A stretch of 64,000 bases of DNA from Helichrysum umbraculigerum (taxonomy: Eukaryota; Streptophyta; Magnoliopsida; Asterales; Asteraceae): assembly GCA_949592205.1 (NCBI GenBank), contig CATIUR010000001.1, forward strand, positions 238,160,750 to 238,224,749. The letters run 5' to 3'. The notes beneath the pieces are model-generated. The model had not been told where the DNA came from and searched no databases. It saw nothing but the letters and a program-made list of their open reading frames with translations. Shown here piece by piece: positions 1-10,320 of this stretch. Within the stretch, counting starts at the first letter, position 1. Every line of letters starts with the position of its first letter. A program made the position numbers and the translations under genes.

Positions 1-47
1 GAATGTGCATCGACTACCGAGAGTTAAACAAACTAACCGTCAAGAAC
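1..47 (+). pseudogene. Reverse transcriptase fragment of element E, upstream of insertion A
   Basis: In frame from base 3 this reads MCIDYRELNKLTVKN, the conserved block ahead of the first catalytic Asp region of Gypsy reverse transcriptase. It is cut at base 47 by element A. The frame is restored if 48-20,073 is removed, because the 5-bp target duplication is then counted once. The fragment is too short to function. Confidence 0.9.
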
Positions 48-854
48 TGTCGTCACCCCTATCGGTCGGTCGGATTTGACTCCGGTCGTTGTTCCAACAG
101 CAACAGAAGCGGCGGACAGTGAGTTTTAAATTTATATGAGCTGGGGCTCAAACTATAAGTACTACCTACCTTGGGAGCAAGCAGTAAGTATAACTCGAGG
201 TCGTTCTTAAATCGGAGCGAATTGAAATAAAGTGGGTCACCAAAGATTATGGTCGCAATTAGGATGGGGGTAGGTAGATAGATCTTGGATTGATTTGGTT
301 TTCTAATTATCCTAAATGCAGAAAAGTAAATAACGAGAAATGAAATTAGGGTTTAAGCAGACAGGTAGAGATGTGATTGCTGAAACTTGGATACTAGGGT
401 TTCGGGATGATGTTCATTATAAAATTGATTGGAGATTCACCAAATAAAGAGTAGACATACTTTCGGTGTAAACACTAGGACCCTACGTTCAGGTGAAACC
501 CTAGAAACATATGTCACTGGAATCCTAGGTTATCATGATTCTGATCAGATCAGGCTGTTTTCAAACCCTCCTGAGCCTTTGCTTAACTAAGACAAAGGCA
601 CCCTAAATGTTTTAGGGATCAGGCATAAGGCAGCAGACCGCAATTGTATTTACTGGCCTTTCTTAACACCTAATCGTCTATTTACTTTCATTATAGCAAA
701 TACTGATTGTATCCTGTGTATGTTAAACTATTGGTGTGATTAGGGTTTTGCATGTCTAGGTATATGATTGACACTACCCTGTATTGTTTCTATTGAAGCA
801 CATACTTAACCATCATAAATATAGACCCTCCTTTACAGTCAGGCGTTCATCCCT

Positions 855-1010
855 AGGAATAATCACGGTGTACAGGGCAATTAGGCATTTTCACAGTGTT
901 CCAAACCCTAGATGTACTGACGGTGTACTGGGCATTTAAGCATTTCCACAGTGTTCCAGATCTTAGGTGTACTAACGGTGTACAGTGCAACAAGCATTTC
1001 CACAGCTTTG
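855..1010. repeat. Three 55-bp tandem units inside the A LTR
   Basis: The sequence ACGGTGTAC followed by GCATTT(Y)CACAG recurs about every 55 bp (near 865, 920 and 975). The second LTR has the same three units around 18,505-18,660. The function is unknown; they may lie in the transcribed part of the LTR because the TATA-like box is upstream of them in the minus-strand sense. Confidence 0.8.
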
Positions 1011-1743
1011 ATTCCTAGACCACAATTCTAGAAGGATCACTTCTAGGTAATTCACGATGAAACAATCCATGGCATTTCCTTAGCTTCCACGTATTTGTAC
1101 TCCACACGAGGTGTTTCCAACGCTATACGAAGTACAGTGCCTTTTTAAAGGAAAGTTCATAGTTTCATACTGTAACTGGAGATAACTGTATATTCATAGT
1201 ATTAGGGTTGATCAGATCCTTTCCTAGGGCAACAGTCACGTGAAAGTCTGGAAAGGGTGATGAGAGACTAGATCTATATTCAGGATAAGCTTAACCAGAT
1301 ACACAGCATAACAATTTCCAATCGTATAAATGAAACATTAATTTAACATCATCCCTACTCCTAATATCTACATTTCAACAATCACAATATTAAACTACTC
1401 TATAAACATGGCAATATGCAGAATACAAACTGAAATAACATAAAGCACAAGCATTATAACAGTAAGTAAAGTTTAGATATCACCGGGAATACAGCAGCGT
1501 AATACTGAGGATTACAAATAGTCTGAACTTGAAAAACTCGTTACAACAAGATTAACAAGCTAAAACTTCCTCTAGACTCGAACCGTAAGCTCAACCCTAA
1601 CCTTTCTCCTCTAACTCCTAAGAGTAGTGCTAGAGAGAGAAAGTTAGAGAGAGAAAGTGAAAGAAAAGAGAGAAATAAGAAAAGTGAGAGAATGAGAAAT
1701 GTGTGAATGTGTTGAGGTGTGTAAAATGAGGAGGAGTGATCCC

Positions 1744-1753
1744 CTATTTATAG
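1744..1753 (-). promoter_or_regulatory. TATA-like box of the A LTR
   Basis: The minus strand reads CTATAAATAG in a GC-neutral stretch. The second copy is at 19,393-19,402, in the LTR that would drive transcription of A. It lies about 80 bp downstream, in the sense of A, of the palindrome array at 1,832-1,923. This placement is what suggests the array is promoter-proximal. No transcription start is demonstrated. Confidence 0.55.
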
Positions 1754-1831
1754 GCAAAGCTCAAAAATCAGCCGTACAACTCGCGAAACAGCACGTACAA
1801 GCAAACGATGCACGATACAGGGTACAGGGGG

Positions 1832-1923
1832 CCGTATACGGCCTTGGTAGGGCCGTATACGGTGTTAGGTAGGCCGTATACGGTCTCTGTGGGGCCGTAT
1901 ACGGTTCCCAGGGCCGTATACGG
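1832..1923. repeat. Five CCGTATACGG palindromes, 21-bp spacing (A LTR)
   Basis: Perfect 10-bp palindromes start at 1,832, 1,853, 1,874, 1,895 and 1,914, giving spacings of 21, 21, 21 and 19 bp. All are preceded by GG. The other LTR has the same array at 19,481-19,572 with one unit mutated to CCGTATATGG. The even spacing near two helical turns is seen directly; any protein binding is inference. Confidence 0.9.
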
Positions 1924-2446
1924 TGTTCGTCTGATTTCGTTCGTTGCTTAAAACGCGCGTATCTCCTTCATTATGCGTCCGTTTGACCTGATTCTTTCGC
2001 CTGTGGTTTCGTAATTCCGTTACGCTTCTAATGATGCCAACTTCACTGAAATTGGATGTGTATAGATCAAGCATAGCCGAAATGACTTTATAGGGTCTGA
2101 TACTGCTCAGTCTTCTCCGTTCTTTATCCGATTTGCATGATTCTTGATTTTCCCGTCTCGATTTTACCTGTTTTATCATATGATGAAGTTAGAATGTGAT
2201 CTATATAAGGTAAATGAGGCCGGGTGATTTTGTGCACGTTTATTCGTCCTGATTTGCTTGTTATTTGGACGTTTTAGGTGATTTTTGCAGCAACGCCTAT
2301 ATTTAGACCACTTTAGTGAAATTTAGTAAATAATGATCATTTTGGAATGTTTTCACTAAAGTTACGTCCAAAAAGTGCAGAATATTGCCCTTAAAAACAT
2401 GACTATTTGAGTCACATCAAGTTATCCCACACTTAGGCGTTGCTTG

Positions 2447-4305
2447 TATAACACCCCTCGTTTCATATTATAAACAATAATATAATAATGGCGACTCGGA
2501 AGCGTATATTTAAAACATACTATCAATGTACTCAAAATGTCAATAAACTTTTTCAAACTTATTACATGATATTTCAACAAACTCGGTGTTATATAATTCA
2601 AAACATCTCTTTAGTTATCAAAATAACATCAGAGTAAAAGCCTGTCAAACATTCCATCCAGTCAAACACTTCCTGCCCTGCCCAATATGTCCCATCTATT
2701 TCAACCTGCAGGAAGAACTGTGGTGGGATTAGCATAAAGCTAAGTGAATAAAACTATAAGCAACAGTCTAACCTAGCATAACAATCTGTTTACATCAAAT
2801 AACAATAAACAGAAAATCAATCAATCACTCGACATCCAATCAATGTCATACACGCAACATCATGAGGATCGGTGGTCCCTGAGACACCCTAATACCGGTT
2901 TGGCACTCAAGGAACTCTTGTCAATCATCTGTATTGGCCTATACAGAATTACCGATAACCAGTTGTTAATCACATACGACCTAGATCTCTAAACCGACAT
3001 TTCAAGTTTCCGAGATCTCCTGTCGTCTACAACAACAACAAGTCCAACCATCAAATCAAGTTGACCTCAAAATCTTACATACTAGCACAATCAGCCAAGT
3101 AAACAACTAGTTAAACTATCATGGCAAGATATCTCGACCGATGCATCATATCAAAGTAATAATATAAATTACTGGTTGTAAATCAAATCATTACAACTAA
3201 ATCACACTGAGGTTACAGATCCACTCACCGAATACCTCAGACCTCCACTCAGTAGTCTAATATCACTGAGCCTTCTCCACATCTGAGAATCAACAATCAA
3301 ATATAAGTTAGAAATCAGGATCATCAATACTTAACTTATATCAATTTTTAATGTTAGGAACTTAACATAATAAACAGAAATATTACTAGTTCCTAATCAT
3401 ATTTTAATACTCATGATATAATTATTGTCATGTACTAACACTTATCTATCAATGTTATAACATATAATGACTAATAATTATCGAAATCAATTAAGCACAA
3501 ATGAAATACTGGACAGGCCATCCAAGCCGCCGGCTTCTCTATGAAGCCGCCGGCTTCAACCCAAAATCCTTGAATCCGCCGGATTCCCGGAATCCGACCG
3601 GATTCCCCAAAATGCTCCAAGCCGCCGGCTTCTAAAGGAAGCCGCCGGCTTCCATTGTCGTTCCAGCCCAGGTCGAACTGCTCAAACCCCAAAACCCGCG
3701 AATTTTAACAAAATTCACCAAAACAGGTTTTCTAACAGTTTTTATACCACAATTAACACTACATAATCAGTATGTAACACTTCTAACACGTTTCTAACAT
3801 CTAATTCTTCCAAATCATCAATTTCAATCAAATTGATTTACATTCAAACTTACCTAAATTGAAGAACACTGAATTGAGATAGTGATTAGGATGAAACTAG
3901 AATCAATCACAGCTCCAAATTCGATTTCAATTTGGTTTCTAGGTTTTGATTTGGATTTCTAAGGGTTTTTGGAAGTTTTGAAGTTCATAATGAACTTTCC
4001 TAAAGAGGAAAGTGAAATAAATAGCCGACCTCACAAACCGCCTCCAATATACGGGTATAATTTAATACCCCATCTAAATCTATTGTCTGGAACCCGAAAA
4101 CCATTTGCGAGTCCAAACATTTTATTGCACTGTCAACTATATTAATTTACAACAATTAATAATTCACTTATCACATTGGAATATTCGACTCCTATTCCAA
4201 TTATTTCAACTATTTTAAATAAATATTATTTCCAAACACATTTAAATACATATTTAAATCAAGAAATAATATATAAACAACTAGGTCCATTTCGAGGATG
4301 TTACA
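2447..4305 (-). repeat. LTR of element B (3' LTR in its own sense)
   Basis: It is nearly identical to 8,457-10,315. Its minus-strand termini are TG...TA rather than TG...CA. The backbone is closely related to the solo LTR at 47,062-49,132 and more distantly to the D LTRs. It contains the GCCGCCGGC palindrome array. Confidence 0.94.
3524..3651. repeat. Six GC-rich palindromes in an A-A-B-B-A-A order (B LTR)
   Basis: Units AAGCCGCCGGCTT occur at 3,524 and 3,544, units built on AATCC-GGATT at about 3,573 and 3,590, and AAGCCGCCGGCTT again at 3,619 and 3,639. Each unit is an inverted repeat with a 1-3-nt centre, and the whole array is mirror-ordered. A second copy lies at 9,534-9,661. The array is GC-rich in a very AT-rich LTR. 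Confidence 0.9.
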
Positions 4306-4321
4306 ACTCTCTCCCCCTTAA
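4306..4321 (-). other. Polypurine tract of element B
   Basis: The minus strand reads AAGGGGGAGAGAGT directly before the LTR at 4,305. Just upstream it has ATTTCGGGGACGAAATC, almost identical to the last codons of pol in element D (50,458-50,490). B therefore keeps the end of a D-like pol although the rest is gone. Confidence 0.8.
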
Positions 4322-4325
4322 AGAG

Positions 4326-7300
4326 ATTTCGTCCCCGAAATCTAACCTCAATCAATCTAACTAATGTGATATAATCACATACCTCTTAGCATACATTTGT
4401 CCTCAATAGCAACTTACAACTATACTTAGACTGTTTGAATTCTTTCCACATGCACATGTCCCCATGAACATGCTTCTATCCTTTCCTACGCACACATACA
4501 GTGCATCCAAACCCATATCATCAATAAGATATATCTTATAAAACCAACACTTACTTTAACAAGTGAAACCTACAATCACTTAAACAACAAGTGAAACCTA
4601 ACATCACTTAATAGGTCTATACAACCAGAAATTAGCAATGTGCTAAAATCTTTAACCTATTCTCACTATTCATCTCTGTTAATAATACAACATCAATCAC
4701 AATATCACAACAGTGACTACTAAACCACAATGTACCTAGCAACACTGAAAGTTAAATTCAGTTCACGACTGCCAACTAGTCTAATATACAGATAACAATC
4801 TCAAATCTCTACTATCAAAGATTTAAGAATTCAAATCTATGTCAACTTTTCATCCAAAAGTTTTATACCTACTTCCTTGAATAACCTATAATATTCACAT
4901 ATCACTACAATCATATGAAATCCTTTACTTCAAAGTAATCCAGATTCATATCACTTTAATAAACAAAGCAGAGGTCAAACTCAGTAGGTAAAGTCACAAT
5001 CAACAAGTACTTTGCTCAATCAACAGAAGTACCAAAATAAAATATTACCTACATTCAACCAACCTCTACATCGACTTATTTCAGTTTGTAATTCCTTTCA
5101 TTATAGCCTATCAATTGTCAACAACAACGACAATACAAACAATAATCACAACACTAGTGATTATACACCACAGTATGCCTATCAATACTTACTACTTATC
5201 TTCAAAGTCTAACTAACCATCAAGTTAGAATTTATATATTACTTAAACTGGTAAGACATCCATAATCTTATCTTAGCAACCAGTTAATTCAATTCACTTT
5301 CTTAAATCTTAAACTACTAATTACAAGCAATTAGATGTTATACAACTTTAACTACATAATCACTTAGTACTACATCCCATCAATATAGCAACTAAGTCAG
5401 TCTTAATCAATATTATGATACTACCATTCAAGTATCACAATACCACAATGTGCTTCTTTCCAACACATTTTCAACAAAATCTACATCAAGTTAATCGCAA
5501 TTAACTAACCTCTACTTAACTTATGGCACATTTTAATTCATTCTATTAAAACTTATCATGCCATTTATTATTAGGTATACCATATATACATATCTACACA
5601 ATTTCAGGTATTCTCTAAAATGGACACGTACACCTCGATTCCATTTAATTCTACATAATAGGCCATTCAGACTGTTAAAGTCTTTATCAAGCCTTCACAT
5701 TATTACCAATCATCACATATCCATACCACAGGACATGGAACAATTACCAATCAATACTCTATGTTTCACTTATATACTTACCAATTCGTATATAACTTAA
5801 ACAATTCAACTTAAACTTAGAAGAAAAGCTTGGTGAATACAATCATCACTTATCAATTTCAAAATTTCTCTTACTTTCTAAGACATTCACTATACCCACA
5901 TACCTTATTTCTCAAAATATGAACAACTTTTCAATTCATATTCCTCAATTTATCAAACAAGAATCATCTAAACTTTTAATACAGTTCAATTTCAGATAAT
6001 CCTTTCATATTATTTCTTATTTGGATCTAATCCCAATTTACCACTTACTTCATTTGTATACAATCATCAAATAACTAAAGAATCCATTCAATTCTTTCAA
6101 TACTTAAGTAATTCACCATAAGGTACAAATCAATCTATGCAACTATTAATAATAACTTTCAATTATTTCTTATCTCATATTCTTACCAAATCAAAGCCAT
6201 CATCACAAGCCTCATACACTGGTAAGAATTTCTTATCACAACTCTAATCAATGTGACTTAATTTACACCTCTCAACAAATTATAACTGTCATATCATAAC
6301 ATGACTTCACATCAATATAATTTCTTAACAGGTGTTCAGCTCAAATATCAAATATTACTTAACTGAATACTCAATTATACTTAACAATATTTCAATTACT
6401 TAATACTAGCCTTAAGTAATAAATCAAGTTTCACAACTTAGACAATTCATCTATCTCTTTTGGATCTCACATGACCCGTTTCAACATGATTTTAATCAAT
6501 CTAGGAATTCAATCATATTCCACACAATCATAACATTTCAATCTATGTTAGACTATTTCAACATACATAGTTGACTATATGTCAACTTTGATTTCAATCA
6601 ACCAATCAATAAAATTCTCTAACTACTTTCCTCAAGTTTGACCCAAACTCAAACCAATCACAAGCAATTAATTTTATACACAACTCTCTATTCATGGTTT
6701 GACTTTCAAAGGTAACATACTATCAATATTAACTCACAACAAACCATTTCATCTTATATGTTCACTTTCAAACATATATTTCAAATTATTACATTCAATA
6801 ATACTTAGAATTTCTCAAGCAAGACAATATCAACCTATCTCAACTTTGGCTTCATACAAGCCAGCTACAACATAGTGATTCATTTAAACACTATGCGAAT
6901 CCACCTACAGGTAATCTATCATTATCAATCATAATTACCTATTTAACAGAATCCAAATTGTCATTTATGTTTATCAACAAAACAACTATCAATGACAAAC
7001 ATTATTTACACTCTCACATTTATATTCTAAATGTTACAGTTCTATCAACCAATTGTTTTCTTATCAAAACAACTATTAAACAACTTAGCATACTATCATG
7101 CTCCATTTCCAAAATCACATTACATTTCTTTTATACCAAGTAGCCTCAACAAGTTCATGTGACACAACATAATATAACAACGGTGATCAGGCGTTGCAAG
7201 ATTATCTTCTTCACCATCCATTCTCAGGCTACTCTACATTATAATTATCAATGTGATCTACTCGTATCTCATAAATATTAACTACTTTATGATTTCAAAT

Positions 7301-8440
7301 CAATTAACATCTATTTAATAGTTTCTAACAGCTGATACATACTCAAAATCAGCTTACTACTTACATATTCAATCTTACATATGCAAGCCATTTCACATAC
7401 ACACAATGTTCTAATTTTTCAACAACTGAATCACTCAGTATATCACTTATCTGAAACCTCAAACACATGATAACTCATCATCATAGTTTCAATAATTAAC
7501 ACTAATCAATGTCCTTATTTACTCCAAAATTCAGGACACATCTTAATTAATTATCATCACTTTGACATATGCTATACTATCAAGCATCACTGTCACAACA
7601 AGCCTACTCAATCATGTTACTATAAAACATTTCATTTCTTAATTCACAATTGACCAGAAAGATCTATCACTTCCCAAATCAATTTAGCTTTATCATAAGC
7701 CCTATTTCTTATAAACCTATCAGTCATGGTTTAGATCAAGTGTTTAACTATAGTCAACACATATCATATAGTCACATAAACACATATTTTCTCAAATAGC
7801 AGTCATTATCAATTCAAATGACACAACCTTCCCTAACAAGGATTTAGATCACACCTTGTGATTAATCCATTAACATAATACTATCAATTATTTTGTCTCA
7901 CCAATAAAGACACTCTTAGGTTCTAACATCAATCCAGTTGAACCTTAATCAACTCTTTTCTATTTACTTAATCATATTTCTGCATTCTCAATTCAATCAG
8001 AAATACTAACAACAATGAGCAACAACGGGCATCTCATTTAACACTTATCTCCTTATGTCAACCTATAGCAATCATTAGTTGACTCAAAACTGGGGAATCA
8101 TATCAGTCTGACTCAATTAATTTCACAACAAAGCTTACTCAACATAACAGAGTAAACAATTCAAGTTAAAGTAAATTAACATAGGCTTATCGAAGATTAC
8201 CTGACAAATCTTAAGCCAGCAATGTTGAGGAAACATGAAATATACCCATCAGATACTCATGTTCCTCCATCTCTGCAATCAAACAACAGCTTCACAACTT
8301 GTTATGGGTTAGTACATATTCAACTAACTACTTTCTCATGCATCAACTACTCAACTAAACCCACACCTTCTGGAATGTTTGACTCAACTCAATCAAGTTT
8401 AGGATTGAACAATCTATCATGTTCAATTCACCCAAACTAT
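4326..8440 (-). other. Non-coding interior of element B
   Basis: About 4.1 kb with no ORF that resembles a protein: the longest frames are about 80 codons, of low complexity and on the wrong strand. The plus strand is rich in A, T and C and clearly poor in G over almost the whole stretch, so the sense (minus) RNA would be C-poor. This matches the LARD idea of a long spacer between cis signals. Confidence 0.8.
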
Positions 8441-8441
8441 T

Positions 8442-8453
8442 GCTCTGATACCA
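8442..8453 (-). other. Primer binding site of element B (initiator tRNA-Met type)
   Basis: The minus strand reads TGGTATCAGAGC starting 3 nt after the end of the LTR. This is the usual complement of the 3' end of plant initiator tRNA-Met used by chromoviruses. It fixes the orientation of B as minus. Confidence 0.9.
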
Positions 8454-8456
8454 ACT

Positions 8457-10315
8457 TATAACACCCCTCGTTTCATATTATAAACAATAATATAATAATG
8501 GCGACTCGGAAGCGTATATTTAAAACATACTATCAATGTACTCAAAATGTCAATAAACTTTTTCAAACTTATTACATGACATTTCAACAAACTCGGTGTT
8601 ATATAATTCAAAACATCTCTTTAGTTATCAAAATAACATCAGAGTAAAAGCCTGTCAAACATTCCATCCAGTCAAACACTTCCTACCCTGCCCAATATGT
8701 CCCATCTATTTCAACCTGCAGGAAGAACTGTGGTGGGATTAGCATAAAGCTAAGTGAATAAAACTATAAGCAACAGTCTAACCTAGCATAACAATCTGTT
8801 TACATCAAATAACAATAAACAGAAAATCAATCAATCACTCGACATCCAATCAATGTCATACACGCAACATCATGAGGATCGGTGGTCCCTGAGACACCCT
8901 AATACCGGTTTGGCACTCAAGGAACTCTTGTCAATCATCTGTATTGGCCTATACAGAATTACCGATAACCAGTTGTTAATCACATACGACCTAGATCTCT
9001 AAACCGACATTTCAAGTTTCCGAGATCTCCTGTCGTCTACAACAACAACAAGTCCAACCATCAAATCAAGTTGACCTCAAAATCTTACATACTAGCACAA
9101 TCAGCCAAGTAAACAACTAGTTAAACTATCATGGCAAGATATCTCGACCGATGCATCATATCAAAGTAATACTATAAATTACTGGTTGTAAATCAAATCA
9201 TTACAACTAAATCACACTGAGGTTACAGATCCACTCACCGAATACCTCAGACCTCCACTCAGTAGTCTAATATCACTGAGCCTTCTCCACATCTGAGAAT
9301 CAACAATCAAATATAAGTTAGAAATCAGGATCATCAATACTTAACTTATATCAATTTTTAATGTTAGGAACTTAACATAATAAACAGAAATATTACTAGT
9401 TCCTAATCATATTTTAATACTCATGATATAATTATTGTCATGTACTAACACTTATCTATCAATGTTATAACATATAATGACTAATAATTATCGAAATCAA
9501 TTAAGCACAAATGAAATACTGGACAGGCCATCCAAGCCGCCGGCTTCTCTATGAAGCCGCCGGCTTCAACCCAAAATCCTTGAATCCGCCGGATTCCCGG
9601 AATCCGACCGGATTCCCCAAAATGCTCCAAGCCGCCGGCTTCTAAAGGAAGCCGCCGGCTTCCATTGTCGTTCCAGCCCAGGTCGAACTGCTCAAACCCC
9701 AAAACCCGCGAATTTTAACAAAATTCACCAAAACAGGCTTTCTAACAGTTTTTATACCACAATTAACACTACATAATCAGTATGTAACACTTCTAACACG
9801 TTTCTAACATCTAATTCTTCCAAATCATCAATTTCAATCAAATTGATTTACATTCAAACTTACCTAAATTGAAGAACACTGAATTGAGATAGTGATTAGG
9901 ATGAAACTAGAATCAATCACAGCTCCAAATTCGATTTCAATTTGGTTTCTAGGTTTTGATTTGGATTTCTAAGGGTTTTTGGAAGTTTTGAAGTTCATAA
10001 TGAACTTTCCTAAAGAGGAAAGTGAAATAAATAGCCGACCTCACAAACCGCCTCCAATATACGGGTATAATTTAATACCCCATCTAAATCTATTGTCTGG
10101 AACCCGAAAACCATTTGCGAGTCCAAACATTTTATTGCACCGTCAACTATATTAATTTACAACAATTAATAATTCACTTATCACATTGGAATATTCGACT
10201 CCTATTCCAATTATTTCAACTATTTTAAATAAATATTATTTCCAAAAACATTTAAATACATATTTAAATCAAGAAATAATATATAAACAACTAGGTCCAT
10301 TTCGAGGATGTTACA
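8457..10315 (-). repeat. LTR of element B (5' LTR in its own sense)
   Basis: This is the partner of 2,447-4,305, of identical length (1,859 bp). It is followed at 10,316 by the second copy of the GCTTG target duplication. The palindrome array is at 9,534-9,661. Confidence 0.94.
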
Positions 10316-10320
10316 GCTTG

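Larger units (their letters stand above)
48..2419 (-). repeat. LTR of element A (3' LTR in its own sense)
   Basis: It reads TG...CA on either strand, begins TGTCGTCACCCC on the plus strand and ends at GAGTCACATCA. It matches 17,698-20,068 at nearly 99%. It carries a 55-bp tandem repeat, a TATA-like box and a five-unit palindrome array, described separately. Confidence 0.95.
2447..10315 (-). mobile_element. Non-autonomous LARD-type LTR element B
   Basis: Two 1,859-bp LTRs (2,447-4,305 and 8,457-10,315; about six differences by eye) flank a 4.15-kb interior, with target duplication GCTTG at 2,442-2,446 and 10,316-10,320. On the minus strand the LTR begins TGTAACATCC and ends GGTGTTATA. An initiator-tRNA-Met primer site follows the LTR at 8,453-8,442, and a polypurine tract precedes the other LTR at 4,320-4,306. 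No coding sequence was recognised in the interior. B is inserted 27 bp inside A, next to A's LTR. The near-identical LTRs indicate a recent insertion. Confidence 0.93.

Noticed and set aside
3471..3692. 73-codon frame present twice (also at 9,481-9,702)
   Set aside because: It is in both LTRs of B and mostly translates the GCCGCCGGC palindromes; duplication comes from the LTR pair, not from gene conservation.
8442..8453. tRNA-like sequence suggesting a tRNA gene
   Set aside because: Only the 12-nt complement of a tRNA end is present, in the right place for a primer site; no cloverleaf surrounds it.
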